Assembly (NCBI RefSeq): GCF_042683685.1
Contig: NZ_JBHUOP010000005.1
Coordinates: 160,350-224,349 of the forward strand
Source of the DNA: Timonella corticicola
GTDB lineage: Bacteria > Actinomycetota > Actinomycetes > Actinomycetales > Cellulomonadaceae
Length of the DNA: 64,000 nt
Direction: 5' to 3'
Shown here: piece after piece, positions 42,031-50,204 of the stretch
Layout of the letters: each line of letters starts with the position of its first letter
Position numbering within the stretch: position 1 is the stretch's first letter
The notes under the pieces: model-generated
Seen by the model: the letters and a program-made list of their open reading frames with translations, nothing else
What the model was told of the DNA's origin: nothing
Database searches by the model: none
Program-made: the position numbers and the translations under genes

Positions 42031-42267
42031 TCAGGAACGAGTCGACCTGGCGATCGAACTACCCACCAGCAGCACCCCGCAGACACCCAGTGCGATGATC
42101 AGGATCAGTTGCAGGTCGAGTGTGTAGCCCAGCGAACCGAGCATTTGGACGACACCGATGGTGGCGATGATCAGTCCCCACACGAGCGTGCCGTAGCGGA
42201 CCCTCGTGCGAGCCGGCTGTTGCTCAGCGATTGGAGCTGGCGAAACGGACTCTGGCTGGTTGCTCAT
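42031..42267 (-). CDS. Small membrane protein (LiaI/LiaF-like transmembrane region)
   Basis: A 78-residue protein with two membrane helices: LVWGLIIATIGVVQMLGSLG and LQLILIIALGVCGVLLVGSSI (each given in part). The pattern matches the short transmembrane module seen in LiaI/LiaF and other cell-envelope stress proteins. It overlaps the PspC gene by 4 bp at 42264-42267, so it is the second gene of that operon. Likely an accessory of the PspC-type stress module. Confidence 0.75.
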   Translation of the reverse strand: MSNQPESVSPAPIAEQQPARTRVRYGTLVWGLIIATIGVVQMLGSLGYTLDLQLILIIALGVCGVLLVGSSIARSTRS

Positions 42268-44024
42268 CGGTTTACCTCAACTTCTTCATTGTCACTCAAC
42301 GTGTTCGTGGGGTCTTCGCCGGGGAATGTCCGGCTATCGGATACTCCGCTGATGTCGATGCTTCCTAAACCGAGACTGATGTTGACGTTGACCTCGGGTG
42401 GGTCCGTGAGAGTCGAACTGCTGTCTTGACTGTAGCTCTGGGTGCCGACCACGCGGCTGCTTTTGTTTTGGTGTGGGTCGCTGTACTCACCGGCGCCAAG
42501 AGAACTTTCGGTATGGAACTTAATCGTCGATGGGAAGATCACGGTGATTTCGCCAACGCCACCTGAAACGTCGATGTCGAGTGGTTCGGATCGTTCCGCG
42601 AACTCGGACAGTGGGATCTCCGTCAGATCGAGGTGCAGGTCACCCACCCCAAACGAGAAGCCGCCCTCAATCTCCGCAATGCTCTGTGGGGTCAACGACT
42701 GGCTGCTGATACCAGTGAAGTTCTGTGCCTTGAAGTTTGCTCCTGCCACGCCGGTGATTCCGAAGAAGAGCGCAGCGATGAGCGCCATGACGCTGAAGAA
42801 ACCTGCACCTCCAGACGGCCGTCCACGAAGCCCGTTCACGATCACCATGAGACCACCCAGGATGATTGCGATGCTGACCACAAGTGACAGAGCGACTGAG
42901 CCTTGCTCGAGGTAGCCGAAGTGGACTACGCCGAGAAGGATTGCAGCCAGTACCAGGGTCAGACCGAAACCGATGGCGAACTGTCCCTTTGGTTTTGCGG
43001 GTTCTGGTGTTGGCGGGGTCCACTCAGCGGCCCGAGTGCCGTCCCAATTGTATTTGCCCGACCAATCTGCCTGATTGTTCGACCACCCGGACTGATCGTG
43101 TGCCCAGTCGCCGTGAGCGGTCTCGGTGTAGTTGTCAGATCCTCCACCCGTGAATCCGTGTGCGTAGGGCTGCGTGCTATCGGGGTTGGGAATGGTCTGG
43201 GTATCGTTCATGTTGCCGCCTTGGTGAGATACGTCAGGCACCGAGATGATGGCTGTGTCCGCGGTGGGAGAGCCATCTGAGTCCGCAGCGTCGACTGAGT
43301 CGGACTGTTCCGTTGCCTCCGCGGCAGACTGCTCGGATGAAGCCTCATCGTTGTGCGAGGGAAACTCGGTTGTCTGCTGTTCTTCGGACAGGTTCGAGAT
43401 CGACTGTTCTGATTCGGGATGCTGTACTCCTGGTACAGGTTGCTGTGGTGCCCCTGACTCTGAGAAACCCGGAGTGGGAGGGGCGAACGGCGGGTTCTGA
43501 CCTGTTTTCTTCTGAGACTCGTTGTAGATTGCGTACACCGCGTAACCCACTGCCGCTATGAACGCGAACCACAGCAGCCCGACCAGAGGCCCCGGCAATG
43601 CCTCAGCGAACAGGAAGAAACTGCCTAGCGATCCAAAGCCCATCAACGCCGCTAGACCGATGACGATGAGGGCTCCATCAAAATTTCCGCGAACCGCTTC
43701 CTCCGCGTGGATGCGCCCATCGCGTTCTTCTGGAAGCAGCGCCCAGGCCGCCGCATAGGCGAGGAGAGCGAATCCTGTGGTCACGATTCCGAGGAGGATG
43801 AAGACTACTCGGACCACGAGCGGATCAACGTTGAGCCGGCGGGCGAGCCCTCCGGCCACACCTCCGATCCAACGTGATTCAGAGCGGAAGAATCCGGACT
43901 GCCGGATGCTCTGGAAGAACTTGTAGCCGCCGTGGTTGCCATTCTGAGGAGATTGTGGCGCTGGCGGTACCCAGCCGTTCGATGGTGGCTGGTAGCCGTT
44001 GTTGTCAGGAGTTGAAGTGTTCAT
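42264..44024 (-). CDS. PspC domain membrane protein with C-terminal adhesin-like (toast-rack) domain
   Basis: A 586-residue protein. A Gly/Pro/Asn-rich N-terminus precedes a PspC domain (about residues 43-100: RWIGGVAGGLARRLNVDPLV, VVFILLGIVTTGFALLAYA). Further membrane helices, a long Gln/Ser/Asp-rich linker and a second helix cluster follow. The C-terminal beta-rich region (DISGVSDSRTF, VGEITVIFPSTIKFH) matches the toast-rack type found in anti-sigma/LiaF proteins. It is divergent from a PspC-kinase/response-regulator pair, so it probably senses or transmits envelope stress with them. Confidence 0.85.
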   Translation of the reverse strand: MNTSTPDNNGYQPPSNGWVPPAPQSPQNGNHGGYKFFQSIRQSGFFRSESRWIGGVAGGLARRLNVDPLVVRVVFILLGIVTTGFALLAYAAAWALLPEERDGRIHAEEAVRGNFDGALIVIGLAALMGFGSLGSFFLFAEALPGPLVGLLWFAFIAAVGYAVYAIYNESQKKTGQNPPFAPPTPGFSESGAPQQPVPGVQHPESEQSISNLSEEQQTTEFPSHNDEASSEQSAAEATEQSDSVDAADSDGSPTADTAIISVPDVSHQGGNMNDTQTIPNPDSTQPYAHGFTGGGSDNYTETAHGDWAHDQSGWSNNQADWSGKYNWDGTRAAEWTPPTPEPAKPKGQFAIGFGLTLVLAAILLGVVHFGYLEQGSVALSLVVSIAIILGGLMVIVNGLRGRPSGGAGFFSVMALIAALFFGITGVAGANFKAQNFTGISSQSLTPQSIAEIEGGFSFGVGDLHLDLTEIPLSEFAERSEPLDIDVSGGVGEITVIFPSTIKFHTESSLGAGEYSDPHQNKSSRVVGTQSYSQDSSSTLTDPPEVNVNISLGLGSIDISGVSDSRTFPGEDPTNTLSDNEEVEVNR

Positions 44025-44139
44025 GCTTCTATCTTTCCGTTCGTGCTGAACCGAAACTATCGGGTATTCCCCTGATCTTGGTGGGAGCGCGTCTCGGGGT
44101 AACCCTGACTACCCTGATTTTTCCCCGATTTGCCGCGAA

Positions 44140-45555
44140 GTGGGGCGCTTGTACGGCTCATTGGATGGGCGTATGTGTGAAGATCGAAGGGTGTCTATTT
44201 TCTTGCCGCAGGTTGATTCACGGCCCCGCCTGCCGTTGCGCCGCCCTCCATCGGGTGCGCGCCTCGCCGGAGTGTGCGCAGGTCTCGCTGCGCACCTGCG
44301 TATTGATGTTAAGCACCTGCGCATCTTCATGATTTTGTTGGGACTGGCCGGTGGTATCGGTGTGGTCGCATATGTGTTTTTGTGGATTACCATCCCCGCC
44401 GGTGAGCCGGAGGAACTGGCGCGGGAACTGGATCCGAGTGCCCGGCTGGCCAAGCCGCTGATTGTCGACGAGTCCACAGGTGACAGTCCTTCGTTCAGGT
44501 TCCGTGAGTGGTTGCGTCGGATTCCTGTGCGCGATATCGCTTTTGGTCTGATCCTGTTGACGGTGACGGTCCTACTGGTTGCGTACCGGTTTGGATATCA
44601 GTTGCAGTGGTCGTGGGTCTTGTCGGTGCTGGTTGTCGGCGCGGGTCTGCTCCTTGCGTGGAGTCAGCTTGATTCGGCGCAGCGTGGGCAACTGCTGGGC
44701 ACCGGTACGGCCAAGACTCCGGCGAGCGTATTGCGTCTTGCCGGTGGTGTCGGTCTTGTGGTCGTGGGTGTGCTGATGTTGGTGGGACGTGACCAAGACC
44801 AGAGCCCGATGATGCAGTCTTTGATCGCGGCCATCGCGGTTCTGCTCGGAGTCGCACTGGTTCTTGCTCCTTGGTGGTTGCGGTTGGTGAATCAACTCGG
44901 TGAGGAACGTGCCCGCTCCGCCCTCGCCCGGGAACGCGCAGAGATCGCCGCGCACCTGCATGATTCCGTGTTGCAGACGCTTGCACTGATCCAACGCTCA
45001 GCCGACAGGCCTGGCGAGGTCACGCGTTTGGCACGGAACCAGGAACGCGAACTGCGGGCGTGGCTGTACAACGACCGAGCCTCAAGCGGAACATCGTTGG
45101 CCGAGGAGGCCCGAGCAATTGTCGCCCAGGTCGAGAACGACCTAGTGTTGGCTGGCGGGGGAGATGAAACCATTTCGATCGATCTGGTCGTGGTTGGCGA
45201 TGCGGTGCCAGACCAGGACAGCGAGGCCCTCCTCGCAGCCATGGCAGAGGCGCTCAAGAATGCTGTGCGGCACGGTGAACCACCGGTGAGTGCCTACCTT
45301 GAGGTACGCGACGAGGCGCTTGAGGTGTATGTGACCGACCGTGGCGAAGGTTTCGACATCTCGCAGATCGCTCCAGACCGATTTGGTGTACGCGAATCGA
45401 TCATCGGACGGGTGGAACGCCGAGGTGGCGCGGCAACGTTCCGTAAGATGGCTGTTGGTGGTACGGAAGTGTCGCTGAGGATTCCGCGTAAGGCCACGGA
45501 GACATCAGGTGAACAGTCCGCAGAATCGACAACTCAGAGAGGTGAGGCATCGTGA
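44140..45555 (+). CDS. PspC-fused sensor histidine kinase (HisKA_3 type)
   Basis: A 471-residue membrane kinase. The N-terminal PspC domain (ARLAGVCAGLAAHLRIDVKH, MILLGLAGGIGVVAYVFLW) is followed by several membrane helices up to about residue 250. The dimerisation/phosphoacceptor helix has His in RAEIAAHLHDSVLQTLALIQ. The HATPase domain has ALKNAVRHGEPPVSAY and VTDRGEGFDIS. In relatives it pairs with a LuxR-type regulator and controls envelope-stress genes. The start is uncertain: ATG at 44173 or GTG at 44191 would remove 11 or 17 residues. It overlaps the regulator gene by 4 bp. Confidence 0.9.
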   Translation: MGRLYGSLDGRMCEDRRVSIFLPQVDSRPRLPLRRPPSGARLAGVCAGLAAHLRIDVKHLRIFMILLGLAGGIGVVAYVFLWITIPAGEPEELARELDPSARLAKPLIVDESTGDSPSFRFREWLRRIPVRDIAFGLILLTVTVLLVAYRFGYQLQWSWVLSVLVVGAGLLLAWSQLDSAQRGQLLGTGTAKTPASVLRLAGGVGLVVVGVLMLVGRDQDQSPMMQSLIAAIAVLLGVALVLAPWWLRLVNQLGEERARSALARERAEIAAHLHDSVLQTLALIQRSADRPGEVTRLARNQERELRAWLYNDRASSGTSLAEEARAIVAQVENDLVLAGGGDETISIDLVVVGDAVPDQDSEALLAAMAEALKNAVRHGEPPVSAYLEVRDEALEVYVTDRGEGFDISQIAPDRFGVRESIIGRVERRGGAATFRKMAVGGTEVSLRIPRKATETSGEQSAESTTQRGEAS

Positions 45556-46202
45556 TTAGGGTTGCGATCATTGACGATCACGACATGTTCCGCGCAGGGG
45601 TTCGGGCCAGCCTGAACGATCAGGTCAACGTGGTGTGCGAAGCCGCGAACGTGGATGATGCTGTCATCGCGCTGCATGAGCACCTACCCGATGTGGTTCT
45701 ACTGGACGTACACATGCCCGGTGGTTCGGGCGGCGGAGGGGCCGAGGTATTGACCCGCTGCGGTGACATCGTTGGCGGTACCAGGTTCCTTGCCCTGTCC
45801 GTGTCCGATGCCGCAGAGGATGTCGTTGCCGTGATTCGTGCAGGCGCTCGCGGATATGTCACCAAGAACATCTCCGGTCCCGAACTGCTCGATGCCATCG
45901 CTCGGGTCAATGGTGGGGATGCTGTGTTCTCGCCGAGGTTGGCTGGATTCGTGCTCGATGCGTTCGGTGCTCAGACTCAGAACACGACTGCGACTGTCGA
46001 TGATGATCTGGATAAACTCTCCGCCCGAGAGCAGGAGGTCATGCGACTGATCGCTCGCGGATACACCTACCGTGAGGTGGCCGCGGAGTTGTTCATCTCG
46101 ATCAAGACCGTGGAAACCCACGTCTCAGCAGTGCTGCGGAAACTTCAACTGTCGTCCCGCCATGAACTCACGCGTTGGGCTGCCCAGCGTCGCCTCCTCT
46201 AG
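45552..46202 (+). CDS. NarL/LuxR-family response regulator, partner of the PspC kinase
   Basis: A 216-residue regulator. The receiver domain has VRVAIIDDHDMFRAGVRA-like start, the phosphoacceptor Asp in VVLLDVHMPGGSG and the switch lysine in YVTKNISGPELL. The C-terminal helix-turn-helix is LSAREQEVMRLIARGYTYRE followed by LFISIKTVETHVSAVLRKL. The GTG start overlaps the kinase stop, so the two are translationally coupled. Likely targets are the divergent PspC gene and the pair itself. Confidence 0.93.
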   Translation: MIRVAIIDDHDMFRAGVRASLNDQVNVVCEAANVDDAVIALHEHLPDVVLLDVHMPGGSGGGGAEVLTRCGDIVGGTRFLALSVSDAAEDVVAVIRAGARGYVTKNISGPELLDAIARVNGGDAVFSPRLAGFVLDAFGAQTQNTTATVDDDLDKLSAREQEVMRLIARGYTYREVAAELFISIKTVETHVSAVLRKLQLSSRHELTRWAAQRRLL

Positions 46203-46286
46203 CCATCTCCCAACCACACGTACCTTCCCCCAAAACTTATGCTCCCCACACCACACTTACCCCCACTTTGAGAGCAACCCAAAAAT

Positions 46287-46353
46287 CGAGGGGCTGAAAT
46301 TGGTCCGGTGGCGTGTATAAAATACACGCCACCGGACCAATTTCAGCCCCTCG
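46287..46353 (+). repeat. 67-bp palindromic element, copy E (perfect)
   Basis: The 32-bp arms are perfectly complementary (46287-46318 with 46322-46353) around an AAA loop. Outer sequence CGAGGGGCTGAAATTGGTCC. The inner arm differs from every other copy yet still pairs completely. Confidence 0.9.
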
Positions 46354-46460
46354 ACGGTGAGCGCTTCGTTGTGGGTCGATGTGTCTGTAACAGCGGGTTA
46401 CAAGAGTCCGCTTTGCATGCCATCTATGCTTGGCGTGCAGAAATTAGGCAGAATATAGGG

Positions 46461-47246
46461 ATGGCACTCCCAGTACTCGTAGCGACCGCCCACGGAACCG
46501 ATAACCCGGTCGGACAAGAGGTCATCAGCTCAGTTGTCGCTCAGGCCCAAGCGCTTCTGCCCGATACCAAGGTCCTTGAAACCTATGTCGATGTGCAATA
46601 CCCGCAGGTTGACGAGGTGCTCGAAGGGCTCTCCGCGCAGGAAACGGCCGTTGTAGTTCCGCTCCTGTTGTCCACCGGCTACCACACCGTGCATGACATA
46701 GCTGGTGCGGTACGCCAGCGCAACCGTCAGGCACGCGACACCGTTGGCACGTCAACGCTGGGTCCTCATTCTGCGCTCGCGGAGATCCAAGTCGACCGCA
46801 TCGCAGAGGCCACCGACCGGCCAACCCATGTCATTCTTATTGCTGCTGGTTCTTCGGACGCCCGGGCACAAGAGGACATAACCGCGCAAGCCGAGCTGTT
46901 GCGTATCGCATTGTCGGAGCGTCACGGCGAGGGAGCACCTGCGGTGAGTATCGGCTATCTGAGCGCATCCTCCCCAACGGTGTCTGAGACGATCAGCGCT
47001 GCCGTGGACGCCTACGCGGTGAATGCCGAGCAACCTACCGAACCGGTCAACATCGTGCTCAGTTCCTACCTGCTCGGTCCGGGTTTCTTCCAGAACAAGC
47101 TACACAAGATCGCGGCCGAACCGCTGACAATCGAGGCGGACTCCGCAGAAGAGACCCCCGAAATCAACGTGCTGGTGACCGAACCTCTGGGCGCTGACCC
47201 ACGTCTCGCGCAGATCGTTGTGGAGCGCTATCAAGCCGCTCTGTAA
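46461..47246 (+). CDS. Sirohydrochlorin chelatase, CbiX/SirB family
   Basis: A 261-residue chelatase expected to insert Fe2+ (or Co2+) into sirohydrochlorin, the last step to siroheme. It has the N-terminal VLVATAHGTDNPVG, with the metal-ligand histidine in AHG, and VVVPLLLSTGYHTVHDIA with paired histidines. A second half-repeat (VILIAAGSSDARAQEDITA) replaces the first histidine, as in two-domain CbiX proteins. The ATG at 46461 is chosen over a longer frame that would run through the 67-bp element. It is convergent with the siroheme gene cysG, fitting a supply of siroheme to the sulfite reductase. Confidence 0.85.
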   Translation: MALPVLVATAHGTDNPVGQEVISSVVAQAQALLPDTKVLETYVDVQYPQVDEVLEGLSAQETAVVVPLLLSTGYHTVHDIAGAVRQRNRQARDTVGTSTLGPHSALAEIQVDRIAEATDRPTHVILIAAGSSDARAQEDITAQAELLRIALSERHGEGAPAVSIGYLSASSPTVSETISAAVDAYAVNAEQPTEPVNIVLSSYLLGPGFFQNKLHKIAAEPLTIEADSAEETPEINVLVTEPLGADPRLAQIVVERYQAAL

Positions 47247-47349
47247 CCAGCACTCCTGAGACACCCAAAACCCATGTCGTAGGTGAGCCGCCCAGCAACA
47301 CTTTGGGCCTTGAACGTTGAATGATTCAGTCATCGTTCGGACAGAAAAC

Positions 47350-47416
47350 TCGGTGGGGCGAAAATGGTCCGGATACCCAACATAAAGTTGGGTATCCGGA
47401 CCATTTTCGCCCCACC
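47350..47416 (+). repeat. 67-bp palindromic element, copy F (perfect)
   Basis: The 31-bp arms pair perfectly (47350-47380 with 47386-47416) around ATAAA. Outer sequence CGGTGGGGCGAAAATGGTCC. It lies between convergent cbiX and cysG; the rest of the 244-bp gap shows nothing else. Confidence 0.9.
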
Positions 47417-47490
47417 GAACCTATGTCTAAGCGAGGTGTCGGCTGGGTATGAAGTTTGCTGACTGCGGAGGCTGAAGACGGGTGGAAATC

Positions 47491-48792
47491 CTAGAGCGAC
47501 GAGCCTGGCAGCGATGAATCCGCAAGACTGAATGCTGAGAAACTGTCCCGCAGCGCATCGGCGCGGAGCACCACATCGCCGATCACGGTGATGGCGGGCG
47601 GCTTCACGTCTGCCTCGCGGGCCCTCTGAGCAAGGGTTTCCAGCGTCGCAACCGTAGTACGTTGACGAGGGCCAAAGCCATCCTCAATGATCGCGCACGG
47701 AGTGGAACCAGGATTGCCTTGGGCGATGAGGGTTGTGGAGACCTTCTCGAGTTGCGCCACGCCCATGAGCAGCACGAGCGTGTGGTTGTCCGCCAGCGGA
47801 GCAGCACCAAGGTCGGAGTGCGCGGTGATGACCGAGAACCCGCGGGCAACACCACGGTGCGTTACGGGGATGCCGGCTGCTGCGGGAACCGATACAGCGG
47901 AGGTCACGCCTGGAATCACGCTGACCGGAACACCTGCCGCACGGCAGGCGTCCAACTCTTCGCCACCGCGACCAAACACGTAGGGGTCCCCACCCTTGAG
48001 CCGAATCACCCGGCGTCCAGCAAGTGCTCGATCCACGAGGATCTCGTTGATCTCCGACTGCGAAACGGGGTGATCCCCACCGGACTTTCCAACGTCAATG
48101 ATCTCGACGCCGCTACCCACCCAGTTCAATACCTCTCGGGGAGCCAACCTGTCGATCACCAGAACCTCAGCGGAATCGATGGCCTGCTTTGCGGCAAGGG
48201 TCAGCAGTTCAACGGCACCTGGTCCACCGCCGACGAGAACAACCTCCCCAGCGCCAACCGCATACGAAGAAGACGCTGCCGAAGCCGTACGATCAAGCGT
48301 GGTGGTGCGCAGCAGTGAGGAAATCTTGTTGCGCAGCGAGATGGTCCGGCGTGGCTTCGGGTCCTTGGCCTTTGAGGACACGACCGCAATGGTCGCATCC
48401 CCATGCTCAACGAGGGCCGGTGCCCAGGCTGTCGCATGCTCAGCATCCCCACCCTTGAAGCAGAAAATCTGGTGCTGCTCCGCCCACGCTGCCACCTCGT
48501 CGTCAATCTGCGGGTTGCCGGTCGCCGTGGCAACCAGCCACGCGCCACTCACATCGCCATCAACATACCCGCGTGGCACCCACGTAGCGGGTTCGCCTCC
48601 CGTGGTGCGGTGCGCGAAGTCGAGCGATGCGATCAGTTCCGTCATGTCCGAACACAACTGCGGCGCAATCACCGTGAGGCGGGCGCCAGCGCGCCCCAGC
48701 AGGCGAGCGCGACGGGCTGCGACAGGGCCGCCACCGACAACGACGGCGAGCCGTCCGGTCAGTTGCAGACCGATGGGAGTGATCGTGGACAT
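47491..48792 (-). CDS. cysG: Siroheme synthase / uroporphyrinogen-III C-methyltransferase (CysG-like fusion)
   Basis: A 433-residue fusion. The N-terminal precorrin-2 dehydrogenase/ferrochelatase-like domain has RLAVVVGGGPVAARRARLL and LLGRAGARLTVIAP. The C-terminal SUMT domain (from about 175) has VVLVGGGPGAVELLTLAA, RVIRLKGGDPYVFGRGGEE, VIPGVTSAVSVPAAAGIPVT and SVITAHS, all canonical. It supplies precorrin-2/siroheme for the sulfite reductase of the same operon. A 90-bp repeat sits between the cysN stop and the AAAGG before this start. Confidence 0.93.
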   Translation of the reverse strand: MSTITPIGLQLTGRLAVVVGGGPVAARRARLLGRAGARLTVIAPQLCSDMTELIASLDFAHRTTGGEPATWVPRGYVDGDVSGAWLVATATGNPQIDDEVAAWAEQHQIFCFKGGDAEHATAWAPALVEHGDATIAVVSSKAKDPKPRRTISLRNKISSLLRTTTLDRTASAASSSYAVGAGEVVLVGGGPGAVELLTLAAKQAIDSAEVLVIDRLAPREVLNWVGSGVEIIDVGKSGGDHPVSQSEINEILVDRALAGRRVIRLKGGDPYVFGRGGEELDACRAAGVPVSVIPGVTSAVSVPAAAGIPVTHRGVARGFSVITAHSDLGAAPLADNHTLVLLMGVAQLEKVSTTLIAQGNPGSTPCAIIEDGFGPRQRTTVATLETLAQRAREADVKPPAITVIGDVVLRADALRDSFSAFSLADSSLPGSSL

Positions 48793-48804
48793 GATGAACC
48801 TTTG

Positions 48805-48893
48805 TTTGTTTAGCTACGAACTGCATTCGTCTTCGGTAGGGGTTTGCTCCGCGAAATCCCCACACTCCGCTGCACTACTTTGTCCGTAACAGA
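48805..48893 (-). repeat. ~90-bp structured repeat, copy 2 (between cysN and cysG)
   Basis: Minus-strand copy of the 7250-7340 repeat, about 85% identical by eye, with a 27-base identical 5' block. It lies in the same orientation relative to transcription as copy 1 and fills the whole gap between two genes of one operon, ending about 12 bases before the cysG start. Confidence 0.75.
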
Positions 48894-48899
48894 TGCCGG

Positions 48900-50204
48900 T
48901 CAGATTGCGTACTGCAACGAGCGAGTTTCGGGGGCGATCGAACCGGTCAGAGCGTTGCCAACCATTCCTGCTGCAAGCGTGTAGCCCGAAGCAGGGTCGA
49001 TGAGCAGGAACGAACCGGTGTTGCGGTGCTGAGCGTATTCCTCAGCGATGATTGGAGCGGCGACCTTGATGGTCACGGTTCCGATGTCGTTGAGGCCCAA
49101 CTGTTCGGTTGGGTTGACCGCTGCGGTGTTGAGGTCGAGCAGACCGGTCACGTCCCGCACGATGGCCTGAACGGTCTTGGTTCCGTGCTTGAGTAGAACG
49201 CGTGCACCTGGCGCGAGCGTGCGCTCAGCGAGCCACGCGATGGTCGCGTCAATTTCCGTGACCGCGGCTGGAACATCCTGAGCGGAGACGATGACATCGC
49301 CGCGGGCGATGTCGATCTCGTCGGACAACCGAATCGTGACGGACTGCGGCGCGAACGCCTCCGTGAGCGACTTGCCAGCAAAATCGATGCCGTCAACGCG
49401 GGTTGTGCGACCGGACGGCTGAACAACCACCTCGTCGCCAACCCGGATGACGCCCTCGGCCACTGCACCGGCGTATCCGCGATAATCGCGGAATTCCGGG
49501 GCTGCCGAGGACTGCGGACGAATTACCGTCTGCACGGGGAAGCGGAACGAACCATCCTGCGGCGCCTGCGCGCCGGGCAAGTCCTCAAGAAGTTCCAGCA
49601 GTGCCGGACCGTCGTACCACGGGGTTTTGTCTGACTTGTCGACGATATTGGCGCCTTCCAGCGCCGAGACCGGAATCGTGTCGATTGCGTCAATGCCAAG
49701 AGCCGCCGCAGCCTCACGGATTTGGGTGTCAAGCTCCTTGTAACGTTCCTGAGAGTAGTCAACGAGGTCGATCTTGTTGACCGCGACCACCACGTGTGGA
49801 ACGCGAAGCAGCGAGGCCACTGCGAGGTGACGGCGGGTCTGTTCGAGCAGACCCTTACGCGCGTCGATGAGGAGGACAACCACGTCAGCGGTCGATGCGC
49901 CCGTGACCGTGTTCTTGGTGTACTGCACGTGGCCGGGGCAGTCGGCCAGAATGAAGTTGCGCTTGGGTGTGGCGAAGTAGCGGTAGGCGACATCAATGGT
50001 GATGCCCTGCTCACGTTCCGCACGCAAACCATCGGTCAGAAGTGCAAGGTCGGCGGTTGCCAGACCGCGGTTGCGAGAAACCCGCTCAACCGATTCGATC
50101 TGGTCGGCAAGAACCGATTTGGAATCGAACAGCAACCGACCGACGAGCGTCGATTTTCCGTCATCCACGGAGCCAGCAGTGGCGAGGCGAAGGAGGGTGC
50201 TCAT
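48900..50204 (-). CDS. cysN: Sulfate adenylyltransferase subunit 1 (GTPase)
   Basis: A 434-residue EF-Tu-like GTPase that drives APS formation by CysD. G1 is ATAGSVDDGKSTLVGRLLFD, G3 DCPGHVQYTKN, G4 VAVNKIDLVD, and two beta-barrel domains follow. It is not fused to an APS kinase domain (CysC), so the pathway goes by APS reduction, consistent with the APS-type CysH upstream. The ATG overlaps the last base of the cysD stop. Cytosolic. Confidence 0.95.
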   Translation of the reverse strand: MSTLLRLATAGSVDDGKSTLVGRLLFDSKSVLADQIESVERVSRNRGLATADLALLTDGLRAEREQGITIDVAYRYFATPKRNFILADCPGHVQYTKNTVTGASTADVVVLLIDARKGLLEQTRRHLAVASLLRVPHVVVAVNKIDLVDYSQERYKELDTQIREAAAALGIDAIDTIPVSALEGANIVDKSDKTPWYDGPALLELLEDLPGAQAPQDGSFRFPVQTVIRPQSSAAPEFRDYRGYAGAVAEGVIRVGDEVVVQPSGRTTRVDGIDFAGKSLTEAFAPQSVTIRLSDEIDIARGDVIVSAQDVPAAVTEIDATIAWLAERTLAPGARVLLKHGTKTVQAIVRDVTGLLDLNTAAVNPTEQLGLNDIGTVTIKVAAPIIAEEYAQHRNTGSFLLIDPASGYTLAAGMVGNALTGSIAPETRSLQYAI

